From Hydrogenedens sp964549105 (GTDB taxonomy: Bacteria > Hydrogenedentota > Hydrogenedentia > Hydrogenedentales > Hydrogenedentaceae), in the NCBI GenBank assembly GCA_964549105.1, contig CAZJTZ010000005.1, forward strand, positions 62,001 through 126,000: a DNA stretch of 64,000 nt, read 5' to 3'. Every line of letters begins with the position of its first letter. Position 1 is the first letter of the stretch. The notes beneath the pieces were generated by a model. The model ran no database searches, was not told the origin of the DNA, and was given only the letters and a program-made list of their open reading frames with translations. A program made the position numbers and the translations under genes. This document shows positions 31,201 to 39,271 of this stretch, one piece after another.

Positions 31201-34200
31201 ACTGGGGCAATCACCGAAGCATACAGGTATCGGCTGACGAAGTCTTGGCTGTGTAATATACGGGGTTCCACCGGGCATCGCATCTCTACCTACACTATTA
31301 TCCGTTCCAGGAGAAGAGAACACAAATCGAACTTGATAACGCGGGTCGCCCGGACGAGAATACCAGACAGGTGCTGCATCTAATCGAAGTGGTAAATCAA
31401 TATAATCCACTTCTCCATTATCCTTTATTACTGGCGGGTCAAATACACCATTGGTATTCCGTGGGTCCCAATCATTATCACGCCACATCGAGACACCACT
31501 TACCTTACCATTTGCGGGGTCTTCCTCATCTAAGGGTAATAAATCATTATACGGGTCAAAACTTCTGATACCACTCTGGGTATTTGCGTCGTAGAACTCT
31601 ACCATTACCTGTTCTAAGAAGGTTGGGTCTTTTACAACATACCAGGGACTACCGCTCTTTGGTGTTCCAACCCTTAATCTCAAAGTACGACTCTGTGCCC
31701 CGGTAATCTCAAAAGCCTCAACTCGTTTATCTACCTCCTGTCCCGCTTGTCCATAGGCAACTAACCACATACCTACAACTTGTTGTGTCCAGGAACCATT
31801 GGAAAAATAGCCTTGAAGGCTTGTACTTGGGACAATGATATCTTTTGAATCGGGTGTAAACGATTTATCCCCTGCAGAAGAACCTGTACCATTCCCATAA
31901 GCAATCATATTTTCAACACGATTCATTGAAGCATCTATACCCAATATAGAGATAGGTTGTCCACCGGGGATTATTACAGGAGTGGTAATTCCACTTGTAG
32001 ACGGAGGTAATAGTGCATCCGTTAAATCCACAACCCTCGCTGGAACACTTACCTGTAGCATATCGTGTCCATAAAAATCTTGAACCCCTCCTTCTTCAGG
32101 ATTTGTCTTAAAAGCGGCTCCTCTTGATGATAATCCACCCTGGGATAAGACAACACCTGCAAACTGTGCCGAAGTCGGTGTCCTATCTGGCAATCGTGCC
32201 GGCACAACACAACGGAATTCTTCAAACGCACTTACTGTATCTGAAGTTCTTATTACAACGAATAAATCATCCCCAGTATGTCCACCCGCAGTAAGCGACT
32301 TTTCATATCTGGTCGGAACTGTATTTGCAATACCATCATCATTATATTCAGGAGCCAAAATATCTAAGAGCAAAGATTGTTTTGTAGCAAATGCTAATTT
32401 TTCTGTTTCTTTAACATCTTTCACTATTCCTAATGGAAGAGGAGATAACAAACCATCATTGGTGTTTTCTTCTAAACTTTTTGCACCTGTTGCAGGGTTT
32501 GCTCCGCCAGAACGGACATCGGATTGTGGGACGGTCCAGGGTTTCATTGGTGTAAGCGTTAAGACCCATGCAAGGTCTTGAAGCCCGTCCCATGCACTTC
32601 TCTGTGCTGAGGATAAGGTTGGGCGTTCTGAGTCAGACAAATCTACTACGCCATCTGTAACAATACCATCACCACTTAAATCGTCAGGGATATTATCTCC
32701 ATCTAAGTCCACTGGTTCAGGTTCTATTCCCCATTCTAATGAACCCGGAACTAAAGAAACAATCCTATCTGAAAACACAGGTGTGGATACAGTGTCAAGA
32801 ATAACTGGACCTGTAAATACACCATCACTATTCGTATCCTCATAAAGCAAAACGCCAGAAGACGGCAATGTTCCACCTGTGCTATCCAGAGGTGTCAAAT
32901 CCGACGGGTCGAATTCCGGACCCCAAAATGCAACTGTAACACTGTTTAGTGCCACAGGACCCAACCTGTTCACCACTGGGTCATCTGCCCCAGATAGATT
33001 TAGCCCTAACACGGCTACAGGTTGAGATTTATATTCAACCTTTTGACGCAAAATTCGTGCTGCACGAGATTCACCATTTGGACCTGAATTCACCGTATTA
33101 TTTCCCCAACCTAATGGCCAATCTGCCATCTGTGGATAACGGTTTCGTAGCATAGCGTTCTTAGTAACTACCCACGGACCCCGTTCCACAGCATTTGTTC
33201 TCCCACCCTGAACACCATACGGATATTGAGAAACAGACAACTGGGTACCATTCATCATATAATGACCCACATACGCTGCATGTCCATTTTCAAGTTCCAA
33301 AATATTACCGCTATTACTCCGTATATAAAATCTGCCACCATTATTATCAATAAACCACCAACCTGATAAATCCACGCCTTCAAAGTTCCCATCTAATAAT
33401 TCAGCATAGTAGGTATCGTTTTCATAACTTGACCAAACACCCTGCCATGTCTCAACGACATTCGGGTCTTCATTCGGGTCATAATGATAGTATTCAAGAT
33501 TATCCGATAAACTTCCTTCCTCTGCATACACAATAGAACGAGAACCAAAATTTGTAAGGTTTTGTCTTATAGGCCATGAATAGTAATCTGGGAGTGTCGG
33601 TTGAATAAATGGTTTAGCATAAGCCGTGCTTCGGGGAGTTAGAGACCGAACCAGCAATGGGTCATCAAAAGTCGGTTCAAAAGGAACACTTTCAAACGCA
33701 TATTGGAACGATGTCAATTCATCTAAGTTGGGCACAGGAAGCCCTGTCCAATAAACACCTTCAGAATAGTCAGGAAGAAATCCGGGATCGTATAAATAAC
33801 TTCCTGCAACTTTTACACTTAACAAGGGATTTGCATCTGGGTCAAGAATTAAATCCGATGGAGGCGCCAAACCTAATAAAAATCGTTGGCTAAAAATACC
33901 AAAAGCATCTATACCCAAACCTAGTTCTAAAGGTGGGTCAGTCCACAGACTTAAATATGATACTCCATTTGAGCCTCTCCAATCGTAATAAGCATAATTT
34001 ACAATTGAAAGCACATGGTTAGCAATTGGAAGAGGCTGTGTGGGGTGAATATAGGTCTCTCTACCAAAGGTATTATCTGTGCTATAGGTCATTACAAGGT
34101 CATGCACTTCAAAACCTATCCGCTGTGCCTTTACATTATCCTGGGTATGTTGACGCTCTGTCCACCAGGGCCTATTTATTCTACGACTCGTTTCTGCAGT

Positions 34201-36783
34201 TGTGCCTTCGGGATAGGGTTCATCTATCCAGGATGTATCCTGAATATATTTCTTCCCTCTGTCCACATTCATATTAGAAAACCAAATACCACCATCCCAG
34301 TGTCCACCATCTCGCGGATTCCATCTACGCGGCTCAATAAAGGCTCGAAAATCGCCACCAAAAGCAGCACCCGGTCCCGAAGTTCTACCTGATAAATCTT
34401 TCCTGCCACTATTAGTTCTTAATACTACAAAATAATCTGGCTTTTCTATTGCCGTATCAGTCCGACCCGGTTCAAAATAATCTGCAATTGGTTCAAAATA
34501 TCCAGTAGGTGGGTCATTGGGACATCTTCTCCTTCCACCAGCAAACTGTAACTTAACCTTCCACCATGGGTCTCCTCCTCCCGGCGGGAAAGGCTCATAT
34601 TCCCATGAAATTTTCCCATCTACTAATCCACCCTGGTCTTTTGTCTTTGGATACATGGGACAATCACTATTTGCAAAAGAAATTCCAAAACTGTTTCCAG
34701 AAGGGTCAAGAGGCACGGGAAAATCAAACTTGCCATTGCCGCCCTGACCTTTTTCATAAGTATCATGCCACAACCAGGCACCGTTAAATGAATAGTCATT
34801 CTGAACTGCTACACTACAATTTCCTCCTGACGAGGTCGTTATTTCATCTAACGCATAACTCGGATTAAAACCACCGTTTCCTGGGGGCCCATAAGGGTCA
34901 CCACCAATATCAGTCAAAATAAGATTTATCTCTTCAATCTGAGAATCTGAACTTCCATGAGCATTAATTCCTAATACAGGCACCCACATATCTACAGGCC
35001 AGATATGACGAATATCCAAAATCTCTCCCGTTACTGCCTCAATAAATGTATTTGAAATATCCCATCTTGGTCTTGAATGCTCCGCCACCGGTGTATACAT
35101 AAAGAATGGCCAACTTGATAGATTGCTATCTTCTCCGGGTCTATATCCAAAGATGGTATCCCCTGTTAAATCATATACATTGAAATGGGCTTCATACCTA
35201 TTTACTTCAGATAATACATCCCCTTCATAAAAATTTGGACTATAGGAATCAACAGGTCCACCGCTACTTTGTGTCGGGAAAGAACCTACTCCATAGTTCC
35301 AATAAGGGAAAGGAATTATACTGTATATCGTAGACAAATTAGGTCCACTATAAGGTTGCATCCGTGCCATATTTAAACTTGCCTTCATTGAATTACCATT
35401 TTTCCAACTATATGCAAGACGGACTGCAACAATATAACCAAACCCCGGGTCAGGTCCTGAGGTTACCCATTGCTTTAATACACCTTCGTTCATATCCACA
35501 GCCCCATCCTCAGAACGAATTTTAACAAAGGGAAACAATTCAGTTGGAGGGTTATTTCGAGCATTAACTGCCCCAAACGGGTCTGTATAGTCATACTCGG
35601 GACTCTGGGGATTCATTGTAAAATTAAGATTATAATTCAAATCCTTAGAAAAAATATCAAAGGAATTAGGCATTTCATAAGGGAAACCATACCTATCCCA
35701 TGTTAACATAGGCGTCCCCGGCTCAATACGAAACGAATTAGGTGTTCCCTGAACATAAACCCATCTGCCATCATAATCAAAATTCAGAACCTCATCAGGC
35801 TTGCTTTCCGGACCCCAGTCAGCAAAAAGGCCAAACTCCAAAATATCATCTGTTATCAAATTACCGGATAAACTATAATTTAATTGAGTCAAGGTACGTG
35901 GAGCCGGCTGGTCTTTACTGTATTTCATATTAAAACTAAACAAAGGGACCCAATCATTCAACGGCACCAGACCTTGCCCATCGGTTATTAAGTGCTTCGC
36001 ATTAAAAGATGCCTGCGGCATTTGCCCCTCTGAACGAACAATAACATAATCTCCTTTATAAATTGCTAACTGATTCGTAGGGGGACAGTAAATATATTCC
36101 TGGGCATTGTTTGGATTCTCAAAACGAATCCGCATACCTATTGTATATCTTCCTCCCTCTTGAAAATATTGTGAGTTTTGTCCCCCAATAACAAAAACCT
36201 GGTTTTCTGGTGCTACACGAGGGTCATATCTCTGTTCTACTTGATATTGCCATTGAAATCCCTGTGTCCCCGGAATACCTCCTGCCTTTGAACTTATATA
36301 CCATGTAATATTTGTAATATTAGGCATGTCATTGGGACCAAACTCGGGTGAAAGTTCATATACTAATCGTAACCCTACTGCTAACGGAGCAGCACCATCT
36401 GTCGGGTCTGCTACAAAATTAAGTGTTATTTGGTCACAAGTAGGATAAACAAGATTGGCAAGTTGACCCGGAATAAAAGAAGGTAGAATACCTAATAAAG
36501 ATTCGGTTGGTGCTGACGACGCTATTTGAATCCTATTGTCAGGACCCGACAAATCATTCGCCCTTAAATTATTGTTTACAACTATTTGGCGACTCTGTCC
36601 TTTCCCAAAAATCGTATCCCTTTCTAAATACCCAAAAATCGCCAGTGTAAATGCACATCCAATAATAACAAACAGTTGGAACAACAAATGAGATATGTGT
36701 TTCCGTTTCAAGGTAACTTGCTCCTTATATTTTTTCATTACATAAAATATCGTTTTTGCCCTTCTAAAGCATCTACCACTCAT
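25240..36783 (-). CDS. Giant secreted/surface protein with duplicated modules, two PKD and two IPT/TIG domains
   Basis: A 3847-residue protein (start could be the second Met, 36738). An N-terminal hydrophobic segment (about 32-50) serves as signal or anchor. Two long homologous modules start at about 251 (LVPLNDWVPLFSFNMKYS) and 2211 (LLPLTDWVPLFNFTMGYD). They share repeated phrases such as GPDFFVVIR, FRVFIEPRR, VLLYEDTN/VLLWEDAD and QDFYGHDMLE. Between them are two PKD domains (about 2008-2171; WDFGDGTQSTDRNPTHVY, WSFGDNLPAIE) and a GEGEGTTEGTTEGTTEEE linker. Calcium-binding DxDxDG stretches (DVDGDGNPDDMNGDGLVD) occur in both modules. Two IPT/TIG domains lie at about 3611-3781, then a C-terminal transmembrane helix (about 3817-3835) and a basic tail. 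Function is unknown; adhesion or surface-layer roles are plausible. T2SS genes lie downstream. Confidence 0.8.
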   Translation of the reverse strand: MSGRCFRRAKTIFYVMKKYKEQVTLKRKHISHLLFQLFVIIGCAFTLAIFGYLERDTIFGKGQSRQIVVNNNLRANDLSGPDNRIQIASSAPTESLLGILPSFIPGQLANLVYPTCDQITLNFVADPTDGAAPLAVGLRLVYELSPEFGPNDMPNITNITWYISSKAGGIPGTQGFQWQYQVEQRYDPRVAPENQVFVIGGQNSQYFQEGGRYTIGMRIRFENPNNAQEYIYCPPTNQLAIYKGDYVIVRSEGQMPQASFNAKHLITDGQGLVPLNDWVPLFSFNMKYSKDQPAPRTLTQLNYSLSGNLITDDILEFGLFADWGPESKPDEVLNFDYDGRWVYVQGTPNSFRIEPGTPMLTWDRYGFPYEMPNSFDIFSKDLNYNLNFTMNPQSPEYDYTDPFGAVNARNNPPTELFPFVKIRSEDGAVDMNEGVLKQWVTSGPDPGFGYIVAVRLAYSWKNGNSMKASLNMARMQPYSGPNLSTIYSIIPFPYWNYGVGSFPTQSSGGPVDSYSPNFYEGDVLSEVNRYEAHFNVYDLTGDTIFGYRPGEDSNLSSWPFFMYTPVAEHSRPRWDISNTFIEAVTGEILDIRHIWPVDMWVPVLGINAHGSSDSQIEEINLILTDIGGDPYGPPGNGGFNPSYALDEITTSSGGNCSVAVQNDYSFNGAWLWHDTYEKGQGGNGKFDFPVPLDPSGNSFGISFANSDCPMYPKTKDQGGLVDGKISWEYEPFPPGGGDPWWKVKLQFAGGRRRCPNDPPTGYFEPIADYFEPGRTDTAIEKPDYFVVLRTNSGRKDLSGRTSGPGAAFGGDFRAFIEPRRWNPRDGGHWDGGIWFSNMNVDRGKKYIQDTSWIDEPYPEGTTAETSRRINRPWWTERQHTQDNVKAQRIGFEVHDLVMTYSTDNTFGRETYIHPTQPLPIANHVLSIVNYAYYDWRGSNGVSYLSLWTDPPLELGLGIDAFGIFSQRFLLGLAPPSDLILDPDANPLLSVKVAGSYLYDPGFLPDYSEGVYWTGLPVPNLDELTSFQYAFESVPFEPTFDDPLLVRSLTPRSTAYAKPFIQPTLPDYYSWPIRQNLTNFGSRSIVYAEEGSLSDNLEYYHYDPNEDPNVVETWQGVWSSYENDTYYAELLDGNFEGVDLSGWWFIDNNGGRFYIRSNSGNILELENGHAAYVGHYMMNGTQLSVSQYPYGVQGGRTNAVERGPWVVTKNAMLRNRYPQMADWPLGWGNNTVNSGPNGESRAARILRQKVEYKSQPVAVLGLNLSGADDPVVNRLGPVALNSVTVAFWGPEFDPSDLTPLDSTGGTLPSSGVLLYEDTNSDGVFTGPVILDTVSTPVFSDRIVSLVPGSLEWGIEPEPVDLDGDNIPDDLSGDGIVTDGVVDLSDSERPTLSSAQRSAWDGLQDLAWVLTLTPMKPWTVPQSDVRSGGANPATGAKSLEENTNDGLLSPLPLGIVKDVKETEKLAFATKQSLLLDILAPEYNDDGIANTVPTRYEKSLTAGGHTGDDLFVVIRTSDTVSAFEEFRCVVPARLPDRTPTSAQFAGVVLSQGGLSSRGAAFKTNPEEGGVQDFYGHDMLQVSVPARVVDLTDALLPPSTSGITTPVIIPGGQPISILGIDASMNRVENMIAYGNGTGSSAGDKSFTPDSKDIIVPSTSLQGYFSNGSWTQQVVGMWLVAYGQAGQEVDKRVEAFEITGAQSRTLRLRVGTPKSGSPWYVVKDPTFLEQVMVEFYDANTQSGIRSFDPYNDLLPLDEEDPANGKVSGVSMWRDNDWDPRNTNGVFDPPVIKDNGEVDYIDLPLRLDAAPVWYSRPGDPRYQVRFVFSSPGTDNSVGRDAMPGGTPYITQPRLRQPIPVCFGDCPSENGYGPDFFVVIRTSSAISPGDAFQAAIVSFGGDTPTEPDPDNFIRIYPGSGDLSDGLFYLYSEFPWGNRALGFISFFKEPLTYRYWAYNDRLRKWTARAEPDVSQTQDDRLGLNWMRTNPVASGRTKNIVALQVPTVDFSVDRQRNVPGGQIKFTLLPGSGITVSTVSWDFGDGTQSTDRNPTHVYAQAGSYTVSVGITDKNGLKASKIKRDYIEIVEAPFVSFSAQPISGYITPDSTGERDPGLDIQFRDMSVGTDIWKPVAWSWSFGDNLPAIESTLQNPIHRYTKEGFYSVTLEVTFKNVNTNETMKLCYLIPNYITVGPCIGCAPVGGEGEGTTEGTTEGTTEEEPNASFSVQSIIKDKEALLPLTDWVPLFNFTMGYDPENPAPRILKSLIYRIRADKRKASELGYGNQAGPDITDLLEFALFKENYAKGKDEYNNQLDPYYDDLLFKWSSDGTPLAQVITQNPFSASGVTYRMNFLGSGTAEKPDYPVPAGPTQDNGFDGNSYIVAVRTSATWRSQLTMACDVLRAEMVKLNGVFPRNADGDPIDEYDPGFYDADDPGELISDAGYSASFTVWDLNGINSNSPDEWHQWAFDAWNYPTRLYTPLVEHTRPMWSKVDQLLYMYAGELLSFRRLLTMDTWKSVIGINVHSTKSVHADAYDPLVGPRITMEKKIWPQLREVNVVFTDIGADPYGPPGNGGFDPREALDKSSTQINSLLINSDQVLFQDIIFNGVWVWHDTNNNGKFDPPTPLANGQGIQINGDYPMLPESVIGVSLEEGVVLPTGQLLNWEYIPFPPGGGDPWWKINLRFFYGRRRWVSSTNNSDVSGHVEPVPDNYGNFPTESECSPDYFVVVRTDSGFKDVSQTVPDGNGIMMGADFRVFIEPRRVDNNGKPTGGIYVDSQIPPLGGLLDGGGPPWQSDPRWGEQEPWWNQRTVNDKSTKPIKVGIDVHDLVLTYVSDSSYNFESDIFFGSGSANRGNCLGYTAGLIDYPKDFDKWMDPDGKIRDQFLNRHSVGVTRWREFGGFSYPITDTSSLSVSYDYTHSRGQCAFETVPFDHVSALGPDSRSSAYVNPLDQPTLPDYTTWSRNIGPNEYPRVSQWTPEFNRARLLTQKTDINSEHTALLGINLVGSGDYVVNNEGQEPPSVAKIVVAFWGPGFTPDIFMPLDPDGKSYGSGVLLWEDADKNGIFFEPKLLSTYWDLPMPSIGDKPIPLNNLQWGSRPEPIDVDGDGNPDDMNGDGLVDQSDYAWVLTLYPKQKWILPTDDFMSYPFEMIGIECGNIDLSESFVEKSLTEDKSKQLEKNNQNQSLEKQLTVGTGNNPGDDLFISVRMNEKGKRFQSFRAVVPATLPARSDSDKKAGIQFFPQINTSSTAYIKSSPEEDPVQDFYGHDMLELNVPVQIYDFTSQQQGIIPGGPSLPVMGFDISTNRPEDSIYQGTNGVGSEKAFTVSGVTLEPNSLIGDFLIDSAFESYEIIGNTANQVSLLSGTPRNGSWRIERNPSFLEEVTLEFYDEGTDSNFNPLNDLLPLNIDPQISGIALYRDNDTDSRNRNGLFDVDVDIPISLDTAPIYIGQTGEATQVKFVFSSPGTDNVPISREQQPRNRQWIPTSFGSNNKDLFYGPDFFVVLRASDKMKTGVNFRIGIVNWGPNTPTEPDPDTWARLSGEQRNDFVKFREFPWSTRGLGFITYFKNPPLHYYMDGKRAGVKSDNSGVNWLRSHCTKKRRAGVITSNKSSLSPTSLVIDSTSISELPVQTLEGQEVTLVIYGRNFGTNPIVRISGYQVRIVQVTDTAITVAVSTMPGVVPIEPVVLLVRNTNTGNEASRTDLLKLTSKPVGKMPVINSVNPNKGTSKEFPVTISGANFSPLGNVSVYFGDTIMPVQSVSADGTMIMITFPLGGIPMVGPLNVTVKNLDQGTENTLVNGFEYVNDAQKPKKSSLLFLCGSVQESQQRGFLTYVFDISLMAAVLWILTLTHKKQKTFGD

Positions 36784-36962
36784 AAATTTATAATGTCTAT
36801 CCTTTACCTTTTCTATAAAATTGTACTCTTATAAATTTTAGTATATTACCACATATAATCTTCATATATGAAACTTTTATCTCCATTATAAAATTGTTAT
36901 AAATAGTTTACCATTTCTCAACAATCAATATACAATCTTTCTGTTATTTAATTTCTAAAAAA

Positions 36963-36991
36963 ATTATAATACTTTTTTATAATTATGTCAA
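36963..36991 (-). promoter_or_regulatory. Consensus sigma70 promoter for the giant gene
   Basis: On the minus strand, TTGACA (36991-36986), a 17-base spacer and TATAAT (36968-36963) match the sigma70 consensus in all twelve positions. It is about 180 bases upstream of the ATG at 36783, leaving a leader of about 170 bases. The sequence around it is very AT-rich, which raises the chance of random matches, yet a perfect pair at the optimal spacing in the right direction is strong evidence. It may drive the giant gene, the metalloprotease and perhaps the T2SS. Confidence 0.7.
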
Positions 36992-37138
36992 TAATTTATT
37001 TGATTTTCAAATTAAATTGCAATAAACATCTTATTTTTTCAATAAATTTATTTTACAGCATATTTAACACCTATTTGTCAAGAGAATTCCTTAATCCAAA
37101 TAAATAGTAAAAAAACATTAAATGGAAATAATCAAATT

Positions 37139-37229
37139 GAGACCTCTGAAAATTAAGTTAGTTAATATAGAAAGGATAGTAATAACTTTAACTTTGGTCA
37201 TTCAAGATTAAAGAGATTAACCGCAAAGG
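37139..37229. repeat. Dispersed intergenic repeat, copy 1 (diverged)
   Basis: Positions 37139-37186 (beginning GAGACCTCTGAAAATTAAG) match 55677-55724 (beginning GAGACCTTCAAAAATTAAC) at roughly three quarters of positions without gaps. In both places an AACCGCAAAGG word follows further downstream (37219-37229 and 55955-55965). Shared order of two words in unrelated intergenic regions suggests an old dispersed element. It has no coding capacity. Confidence 0.5.
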
Positions 37230-37345
37230 TCGCCAGGTAAGACACAAAGGAAGACACTATACCTGCTACGGTTTTAGCATGTCATTACATTCTTTCTGTC
37301 ATTTTTCAGATTTATTTTCAATCAAACAAAATATAAAAAATATAT

Positions 37346-37359
37346 AGACAAAAATGTCT
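37346..37359 (-). terminator. Small hairpin after the DUF4340 gene
   Basis: The minus strand reads AGACATTTTTGTCT (5-bp stem, 4-base loop) followed by ATATATTTTTTATATTTT, about 14 bases after the stop at 37373. The stem is short, so this is a weak intrinsic terminator candidate for the ABC operon. Confidence 0.3.
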
Positions 37360-37372
37360 GTTCTACATTTTT

Positions 37373-39271
37373 TTATCTGTTACTCTCCATATCTTGTATG
37401 GATTTCATCATATCCCTCACTATGTCTAATAACTCCTGTTTGATTAAATATACTCCCTCTTTGCTGTCCTTCTTTGCCCAACGATAACGTGTATCAGTCT
37501 CGTTTGTTGAACCGATTGTCAATGTGCCTGTTACCATATTGGGTCTTTGCTCTTGTTCTTTCGGAATAATTGAAATTTTCAAAACAGGTTCCGCAACTTT
37601 TGCCTCATCTTCTTTTTGATTGCTCACATCTGCTGCGGTTAATGCGGACAGATAACGAATCACCCGCAACAAATCCCCTTGGTTGGATAACACCTTGTTC
37701 TCTGGTTTCTTTACTGTCCAATTTCCTTCAACCTGGCTAAATACATAATCGTTGGAATCTACCGTTAACGCAATCTCCCCTATTTCTGCAGGTGAAAAAC
37801 GGTATAGCAACAGACTACGGAAACTTTCAGGACGAACCCAGAGTTGTGAAATCACATCATTCAAAGCAATACCGACCTCCCCCGTATCTTGATTAATATA
37901 GCAATGGAGGTTATCATCAGGAACAGGCACATATCGAATCTCTATTGTTTCGCCGTTCGCCATGGAAAATTTCAAAATATCTTTTGAATTGTTCAATCCT
38001 CGTTCTTCCCATGTCCCACCGGGAAAACTTTCTACCTCTATAGTTTTCAATTTGCCAATATAATTATTGATATTTAATACATCTATATCATCCATTGGCG
38101 GTTGAGTCATTACCCAGCCTTTATCTTGTGTTTTTTCAAGGATAAACACGGTATTATTATTTTCAATTCTTTCAATCCTATTTATATTAGCAAGGTCTCG
38201 TGTAAATATCTTGTGATTGCGGAAACTTTCGGGTGAACGCGGCAACAACTGCATAAATTGAGGGTCTAATAGAAATACAGAATTCTGTCCTGCTAATTTT
38301 GCAAATACACCTGTGCAGTCAGAAATTTTCAATCGTTTCCTCTTTTCCTTATCCTTTTCCTGTGTGCTCTGTCCTGCGGTTTGCATTCCACCCAGTAATA
38401 AGGTCTGCGGTTTCCGCTCTTTAACATCGTAATAAGTCAGCCGACAGAAAGGCGTGTCTAACCCATAATCGGACAAATTTTCAGGATTATCAATAAAGTC
38501 TCTACCTACACCGTATTGAATCTCGGACGCTAAGGCATTTACAGCCTCCTGGTCTGCAAGCCCTTTATTGGGAGAAATTATATTCCATGGTGCATTTTCA
38601 TTTTCCCGTTCCATAATCACTACAACCGATTCCTCTCCCACTTTTGGCATATATTCAGAATCTTTCATCACATCGTCTTCTGTCCATATCCTTGCAAACT
38701 CGATTCGCGACAATAGAGCCTCCCTATCTTTGACCAGAAATCGAAAACGCAAATCTTCTAAGGAGCGATTCAGTTCAAAAAATTGTTTGTCATCAACCAA
38801 AAAAACAGATTTCCCATCTCTTGTTGTATACCGATAACTATTTGTAGGGTCTAAAAAACCAAACGAAAGTTCAATAGGCTCACTCATTCCGTCTACCACA
38901 GCCTTTAGTGTCAGAGCAGGTTTATCCAATCCATAAGCCGATTTATCTTCTACTTTTTCCAGAAGTGTTCTCTGATTTTTTAGTTCAGTCAATTTCTGTG
39001 CAACTCGGTCCCACATCAATTGAAAGGCAGGAATATCGGTTGAAGGCTTTTCAAAATTCCATTTTCCATCTGCACCCTTCTTCCCGACACATAGAGGTTT
39101 TCCTGTCTGTTGTAGATGTAATTCACGGATAGCCGATGGGTCGAATGTAAATATCTTTTTGGCTTCCTCTTGAACTATCTTCTTCTCTTCTTTCCACCAA
39201 TTGGAAGTCCAATATAAAACAATAAGGATAACTAAAATAAAAATTAAAGCAGAGGTGCTACGCCATCTCAC
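37373..39271 (-). CDS. DUF4340 protein of the Gld-type ABC operon
   Basis: The start is placed at the GTG at 39271, overlapping the upstream TGA (GTGA), because AAGGAGGAGACC lies just before it; the frame can be extended to 39358 but only inside the upstream gene. The product has 632 residues with one N-terminal transmembrane helix (about 8-22, ALIFILVILIVLYW) and repeated beta-rich DUF4340 units (LKAVVDGMSEPIELSFG, then FLVDDKQFFELNRS, and later LTIGSTNETDTRYRW). DUF4340 proteins are usually encoded after GldG-like ABC auxiliary proteins and are thought to act at the periplasmic face of the complex. Substrate is unknown. Confidence 0.82.
   Translation of the reverse strand: MRWRSTSALIFILVILIVLYWTSNWWKEEKKIVQEEAKKIFTFDPSAIRELHLQQTGKPLCVGKKGADGKWNFEKPSTDIPAFQLMWDRVAQKLTELKNQRTLLEKVEDKSAYGLDKPALTLKAVVDGMSEPIELSFGFLDPTNSYRYTTRDGKSVFLVDDKQFFELNRSLEDLRFRFLVKDREALLSRIEFARIWTEDDVMKDSEYMPKVGEESVVVIMERENENAPWNIISPNKGLADQEAVNALASEIQYGVGRDFIDNPENLSDYGLDTPFCRLTYYDVKERKPQTLLLGGMQTAGQSTQEKDKEKRKRLKISDCTGVFAKLAGQNSVFLLDPQFMQLLPRSPESFRNHKIFTRDLANINRIERIENNNTVFILEKTQDKGWVMTQPPMDDIDVLNINNYIGKLKTIEVESFPGGTWEERGLNNSKDILKFSMANGETIEIRYVPVPDDNLHCYINQDTGEVGIALNDVISQLWVRPESFRSLLLYRFSPAEIGEIALTVDSNDYVFSQVEGNWTVKKPENKVLSNQGDLLRVIRYLSALTAADVSNQKEDEAKVAEPVLKISIIPKEQEQRPNMVTGTLTIGSTNETDTRYRWAKKDSKEGVYLIKQELLDIVRDMMKSIQDMESNR

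Larger units (their letters stand above)
36784..37372. other. 589-bp AT-rich intergenic region
   Basis: The region holds the promoter at 36963-36991, a diverged dispersed repeat (37139-37186), an AACCGCAAAGG element (37219-37229) and a small hairpin after the DUF4340 gene. No open frame with coding character was found on either strand. It separates the surface-protein/T2SS block from the ABC-transporter block. Confidence 0.6.

Noticed and set aside
25240..36783. The two modules of the giant protein as an assembly duplication
   Set aside because: They differ at most positions and have different lengths, so they are an old biological duplication and not a mis-assembly.
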